Assembly: GCA_025363655.1 (NCBI GenBank)
Contig: JANYDK010000092.1
Location: forward strand, 186,001-250,000
DNA: 64,000 nucleotides
Origin: Deltaproteobacteria bacterium
GTDB taxonomy: Bacteria > Myxococcota_A > Polyangia > Polyangiales > JADJMO01
Direction of reading: 5' to 3'
The notes beneath the pieces are model-generated. The model had not been told where the DNA came from, did not search any database, and worked only from the letters and a program-made list of their open reading frames with translations. This document shows, piece by piece, positions 60,777 through 64,000 of this stretch. Position numbers and translations under genes: made by a program. Every line of letters starts with the position of its first letter. Position 1 is the stretch's first letter.

Positions 60777-61231
60777 ACGAGCTCTGGCTCCGCGTCCTCG
60801 AGCGCGTGCACGGACACCTCGGGTGGCTCTCGGTGGTGGCGCTCCTCCATCCCGTGATCGTGCTTCGAAGGCCGCGTCGTCGTGCGCGCCTCGCGACTGC
60901 GCTCGCCACCGGCATCGTCACGCTCGCCTTCGTCCTCGGCACCGTCGTCTATCCGAGCTACCGACTGCTCCTCAAACAGGCCATTTTCAGGACGAATCCG
61001 CGCATCGGCTGGCTGTTCGAACGGAAAGAGCACCTCGCGGTCGGCGTCCTCGCGTTCGCCTGGGTGGGGCTCGTCGCGCACTGGCTCTCGTTCGGGCTCG
61101 GGACCAACGACGACGCCGACCTGCGCGCGCGCGTCGAACGCATCGCGCAACGTGGGTACGCGGTCTCCTTCGCGCTCGGCGTCGCCGTCGGCGTGATCGG
61201 CGTGACCGTGGCGGTCTTCAAGACGTTTTGA
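60773..61231 (+). CDS. Four-helix membrane protein with buried histidines (152 aa), end of the radical SAM unit
   Basis: 152 residues, four predicted membrane segments (HLGWLSVVALLHPVIVL; LATALATGIVTLAFVLGTVV; HLAVGVLAFAWVGLVAHWLSFG; GYAVSFALGVAVGVIGVTVAVF). His residues lie in or beside helices (VHGHLGW, LLHPV, KEHLAVG, VAHWLS), positions that could ligate haem b or copper. Family unknown. Convergent with the MYXO-CTERM-like gene at 61257. Confidence 0.6.
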   Translation: MNELWLRVLERVHGHLGWLSVVALLHPVIVLRRPRRRARLATALATGIVTLAFVLGTVVYPSYRLLLKQAIFRTNPRIGWLFERKEHLAVGVLAFAWVGLVAHWLSFGLGTNDDADLRARVERIAQRGYAVSFALGVAVGVIGVTVAVFKTF

Positions 61232-61256
61232 GCTTGTTTTCGAGCGGTTTCGAGCT

Positions 61257-61889
61257 CTACCGACGACGACGACGACGCCCGACGAACACGAGAGCGGTCG
61301 CCAAGGTCACGCCGACGGGCGCGAGCGATGGGTCTTCGTCGCGCGCGACGACGCAACCGCCCGCACATCCACTCTTCGGCGGACTGTCGTCGATGCGTCT
61401 CGCTTTGGGCTCTTTTCCCAGCGGCGCGCCGCTCGAGGTCGGCTGCGGCGTGAGGCCACCCATCGGCGGATCGATCGGCGTGATCGTCGGCGTTCCCGTC
61501 GCCGCGCCCGCGACCTTGGCGACCTCGAGCAGCAGCGCGGGGCACGCGACCGGTCCCATCGAGCCGCCCGACCACGAGACGGTCGCGACGTAGTTGCACT
61601 TGCCGGTCGACTTGTCGCGATCGATCTCTTCGCCGACCGGCTCCTTCACCAGCTCGGCCGGGCAGTCGACCTTGGCGTTGCCGCCGGACGGATAGGAGAC
61701 GTAGCAACCGCCGTCGTGTTTGCGCACGAGCGACGGAGTCTCGGCCACCTTGGGGGCGACGAGCGGAGGATCGGGCATGTTGGTCGGGGCCGGCGGATTG
61801 GCCGCGGCCTCGCCACGGAGGAGCGCGCTCCCGACAGTGCCGACGACGCTCCCGACGACAATCGCCACTTGGAGCGCCCGCCGACGCAT
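61257..61889 (-). CDS. Secreted protein with MYXO-CTERM-like C-terminus
   Basis: 210 residues. A signal peptide (VAIVVGSVVGTVGSALLRGEAAA) precedes a Pro-rich linker and a Cys-containing region (GGCYVSYPSGGNAKVDCP, KCNYVATVSWSGGSMGPVACP). The C-terminus is a CAGGC Cys motif, a short hydrophobic segment (LAPVGVTLATALVFV) and RRRRRR, the layout of MYXO-CTERM sorting signals. It would be processed or anchored at the outer surface. ATG overlaps the stop of the upstream methyltransferase gene by one base. Confidence 0.7.
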   Translation of the reverse strand: MRRRALQVAIVVGSVVGTVGSALLRGEAAANPPAPTNMPDPPLVAPKVAETPSLVRKHDGGCYVSYPSGGNAKVDCPAELVKEPVGEEIDRDKSTGKCNYVATVSWSGGSMGPVACPALLLEVAKVAGAATGTPTITPIDPPMGGLTPQPTSSGAPLGKEPKARRIDDSPPKSGCAGGCVVARDEDPSLAPVGVTLATALVFVGRRRRRR

Positions 61890-64000
61890 CAGCGCTTCTC
61901 GGCGAGAATGAGAATCCGCGGAGATTCCGCGCCGAAATAGGTTCCCGGGGTCGAGGTGTCGCCGCTCGCCTCGGCGACGCGGAAGCCGCAATCGTGGAGC
62001 ATCTTGCCGAGCTCGTGGAGCGCGTAGAGGCGAATCGAATAGTCGATTTCGCGCTGACGACCGTCCTCCATCATCAACGTGCGCTTCACCTGGAGGCGGC
62101 TGGTGATGGCGTTGACCGTCATCTCGTCCATGCAGACGCAGCCTTCGCCTTCGAACCACGCCATCGACGGTTGACGACCGATGACGTAGTCGCGGTTCAC
62201 CACGTCGAGGAGCAAACGGCCGCCCCGGCGGAGCGCACGATGCACCTTCTGGATGACCTCGATGTTCTTCTGCTCGTCGAAGTAGCCGAACGTCGTGCCC
62301 CAGCAGTACACCCCGTCGAAGGCCTCTTCGAAGGTGATGTCGCGCATGTCGCCCTGCACGAAGTTGATGCGCTGATCGAGCGCGACGGCCTCGTCGGCAG
62401 CACGCGCGAGCATGGCGAGGGAGAGGTCGACGCCGATGACCTCGTAGCCGCGCTTGGCGAGACGCACCGCGTGCTCACCCGGTCCGCAGCCGAGGTCGAG
62501 GATGGTCGCGCCCTTCATGCACCCGAGCGAGTCTTCGATGAAGCCGACCTCGCGATCGAGGAAGACCGCCGGCTGCTTCGGCATCGTGCGCTGGAAGTCG
62601 TCGTTGAAGAGCTCCTCGTACCACTGCTTCTTCTTCTTGCGCCCTTCGCTCGTGAGCTCGCCGGAGACGGGCGGCGCGATCGCCGACGGCGTCGTCGCAG
62701 CAGCAACGGTAGCGATGGTGACGGGCGGAGGAACGGGCGAGACGGCCGGAGTTGCAGCCGCAGAAGTGATGGCAGCCGGCGTCGTCGGCGCGCCGGTGAT
62801 GACGACCGGTACTTCACGCGCGGTCGCCGGAAGCTGCGCGGAAATGGGCGTCAGCTCGACCATCGACGGCGCGGCACGCACCGCGGCTTCGGTCGAGGCC
62901 GGCTGCTTCGACGTGCTCTTGCGCGGGGGCGGAGCGACGTGGACGCCGCCCTTCGCCTTCGCGGTCGTCGGGGGCACGACCTCTTCGAGCTCGACGTCGT
63001 CGGTCTCTTCGGAGGGTGGCGCATCGGCGATCGCCGCAGGTGCCATCGGGAGCTGCACGGCCGGCAAACGCGGCGCAGTGGGCTCGTCTTCGACCGCGAT
63101 GTCGATGGCAGTGGTCTCGAAGTCCTCGCGCGCGAGCAGGTCGAGCGCTTCCTTCACCTGTGCATCGAGGTTGCCGAGCGTCGGCGTCTTCGTATGCGTC
63201 ATCTCCGGCGGAGGCGGAGGGATCGAAACCGGACGAGGCGGACGTGGACCGGTCGGCGTGGTCGTCGGTGCCGGCTCGAGGAAGTCCGGCGGCGCGGGAA
63301 TCGGCGCAGGACGCAGCGCGACGGGCTCGACGGTCGGCTCGACGATCAGCGCCGAGGTCGGCGGCGCGAACGGGCTCTGCATCGGATACGGCGTCTGCAA
63401 CCGCGACGACGTCGGCGGGAACGACGCAGGTTTCGGCGGCGGCGTCGACTGACGTGACGACGGCGGCGGACGCTGCGAGGCCGGAAGCTGCACGCTCGCG
63501 GCGGCGGCGGCGACGAGCGAAGGAACGCTCCCGTATCCGGACGGTCCTCCGGACTCGGAGATGGGAGGCGCCACCGCGATGCGCTCGGACGAGGTCGCGC
63601 CGACGCTGATCATCCGCGTCGGCATGATGCGCACTTCGGAGCTGTACGCCTGTTGCGCCACCGGCATCTTGTCCGAGCTCGTCCCCTCGGGGAGTGTGGC
63701 CCGGCTCGACGGCAACGTACCCACGGGCTCGTCGGGGACGAGCGACGTCGGCGCCGAAGCAGGCGGCGTCGCCAGTTGCGGCGGTGGAGCTTGTGGGTGC
63801 GGCGGAGGTTGCGATGGGTGCGACTGCGGGGACGATTGCGGCCCGACATCGACGGGCGCGCGAGGCCCCGTCGTGCGCGTCGGCGGCGGCGGAGGCGTCG
63901 CGTCGTCGGGCACACGCAACGTCGAACCACGACGACGACGCGCTCCGCGACCGAGGAGCGCCGCGGCCGACGGTTTGCCCGGATCGGAGCCGCGATCGGA
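61889..64000 (-). CDS. SAM-dependent methyltransferase with very long Pro-rich N-terminus (5' end outside window)
   Basis: The frame is open without a stop to the right edge, so the start is probably beyond position 64000; a TTG at 63919 is the first possible start but has no special support. Of the >700 residues visible, the first ~400 are Pro/Ser/Ala/Thr-rich and disordered. The C-terminal ~245 residues are a class I methyltransferase: motif I ILDLGCGPGEHAVRL, motif II VIGVDLS, GDMRDITFEEAFDGVYCWGTTFGYF, and an ALRRGGRLLLDVVNRD block. The substrate is unknown; the WGTTFGYF region resembles small-molecule/Type 11 methyltransferases. The overlap with the downstream gene suggests co-expression. 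Confidence 0.8.
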   Translation of the reverse strand, partial: SDRGSDPGKPSAAALLGRGARRRRGSTLRVPDDATPPPPPTRTTGPRAPVDVGPQSSPQSHPSQPPPHPQAPPPQLATPPASAPTSLVPDEPVGTLPSSRATLPEGTSSDKMPVAQQAYSSEVRIMPTRMISVGATSSERIAVAPPISESGGPSGYGSVPSLVAAAAASVQLPASQRPPPSSRQSTPPPKPASFPPTSSRLQTPYPMQSPFAPPTSALIVEPTVEPVALRPAPIPAPPDFLEPAPTTTPTGPRPPRPVSIPPPPPEMTHTKTPTLGNLDAQVKEALDLLAREDFETTAIDIAVEDEPTAPRLPAVQLPMAPAAIADAPPSEETDDVELEEVVPPTTAKAKGGVHVAPPPRKSTSKQPASTEAAVRAAPSMVELTPISAQLPATAREVPVVITGAPTTPAAITSAAATPAVSPVPPPVTIATVAAATTPSAIAPPVSGELTSEGRKKKKQWYEELFNDDFQRTMPKQPAVFLDREVGFIEDSLGCMKGATILDLGCGPGEHAVRLAKRGYEVIGVDLSLAMLARAADEAVALDQRINFVQGDMRDITFEEAFDGVYCWGTTFGYFDEQKNIEVIQKVHRALRRGGRLLLDVVNRDYVIGRQPSMAWFEGEGCVCMDEMTVNAITSRLQVKRTLMMEDGRQREIDYSIRLYALHELGKMLHDCGFRVAEASGDTSTPGTYFGAESPRILILAEKR

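Noticed and set aside
61232-61256. GAGCT...AGCTC inverted repeat between convergent genes as a terminator
   Set aside because: Only a five-base stem with a long loop and no T run; not convincing.

Overview
The window is GC-rich chromosomal DNA of a free-living Myxococcota bacterium, most likely Polyangiales. That is an inference from gene content: many lipoproteins with Asp/Ala/Ser-rich linkers and Dickkopf-like Cys-rich repeats, TSP3-OmpA proteins, a Ser/Thr kinase fused to a sulfatase-maturase-like domain, a MYXO-CTERM-like tail, and GTTCAG LexA-type boxes upstream of lexA. Coding is dense on both strands, with many GTGA/ATGA stop-start overlaps. I see no phage, transposon, CRISPR array or rRNA. 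One tRNA-Leu(UAG) is present.

Layout. 1-6.4 kb: two divergent paralogous lipoproteins (one cut by the edge, the other with a clan-CD-like His/Cys pair) around a repeat-rich promoter; a small HEYGH zinc peptidase; a lone gspC; a DJ-1/PfpI protein divergent from a long acyl-CoA dehydrogenase; the tRNA. 6.6-10.5 kb: a proteostasis/envelope run (SlyD, a 69-aa protein, DUF1844, DegS/HtrA-like protease, Lgt-like protein, small lipoprotein). 10.5-18 kb: metallophosphoesterase, phytase-like lipoprotein, phosphate-porin-like protein and two tandem purple-acid-phosphatase-like lipoproteins, suggesting phosphate scavenging; a Pho-box-like repeat lies in the porin/phosphatase divergent promoter. 18-25.2 kb: a TPR protein and the rod-shape operon mreB-mreC-mreD-mrdA-rodA. 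25.2-30.4 kb: two paralogous Cys-rich outer-membrane proteins and an OmpA/DUF4398 lipoprotein pair. 30.5-34.5 kb: lexA with two boxes, a CPA2 antiporter with universal-stress-like domains, a Cys-rich lipoprotein. 34.5-42.4 kb: Gcr-family membrane protein, GH57 glucan-branching-like enzyme, FmdB zinc ribbon, RCC1-like lipoprotein, and a cytochrome P450 divergent from a TetR regulator across two near-identical 22-bp palindromes. 42.4-48.4 kb: multicopper oxidase, enoyl-CoA hydratase, a serine-palmitoyltransferase-like enzyme, a TPR membrane protein. 48.4-51.6 kb: kinase-FGE fusion and a secreted FGE-like protein.

51.8-61.2 kb is the most notable part. A cbb3 oxidase operon (ccoI, ccoS, a fused ccoN-ccoO, ccoQ, a short mono-haem ccoP, ccoG) continues, 22 bp later, into four overlapping genes: a 78-aa membrane peptide with a single Cys (GANCSSVGS), a radical SAM/SPASM enzyme, and two small His-containing membrane proteins. 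I read this as a candidate peptide-modification module tied to the oxidase, and the best candidate here for an undescribed system. The right edge holds a MYXO-CTERM-like protein and a methyltransferase with a very long Pro-rich N-terminus, cut by the window.

A 26-nt hairpin (arms GCCAAAG/CTTTGGC) with shared flanks occurs three times between genes, always 3' of a gene, and looks like a REP-type dispersed repeat.
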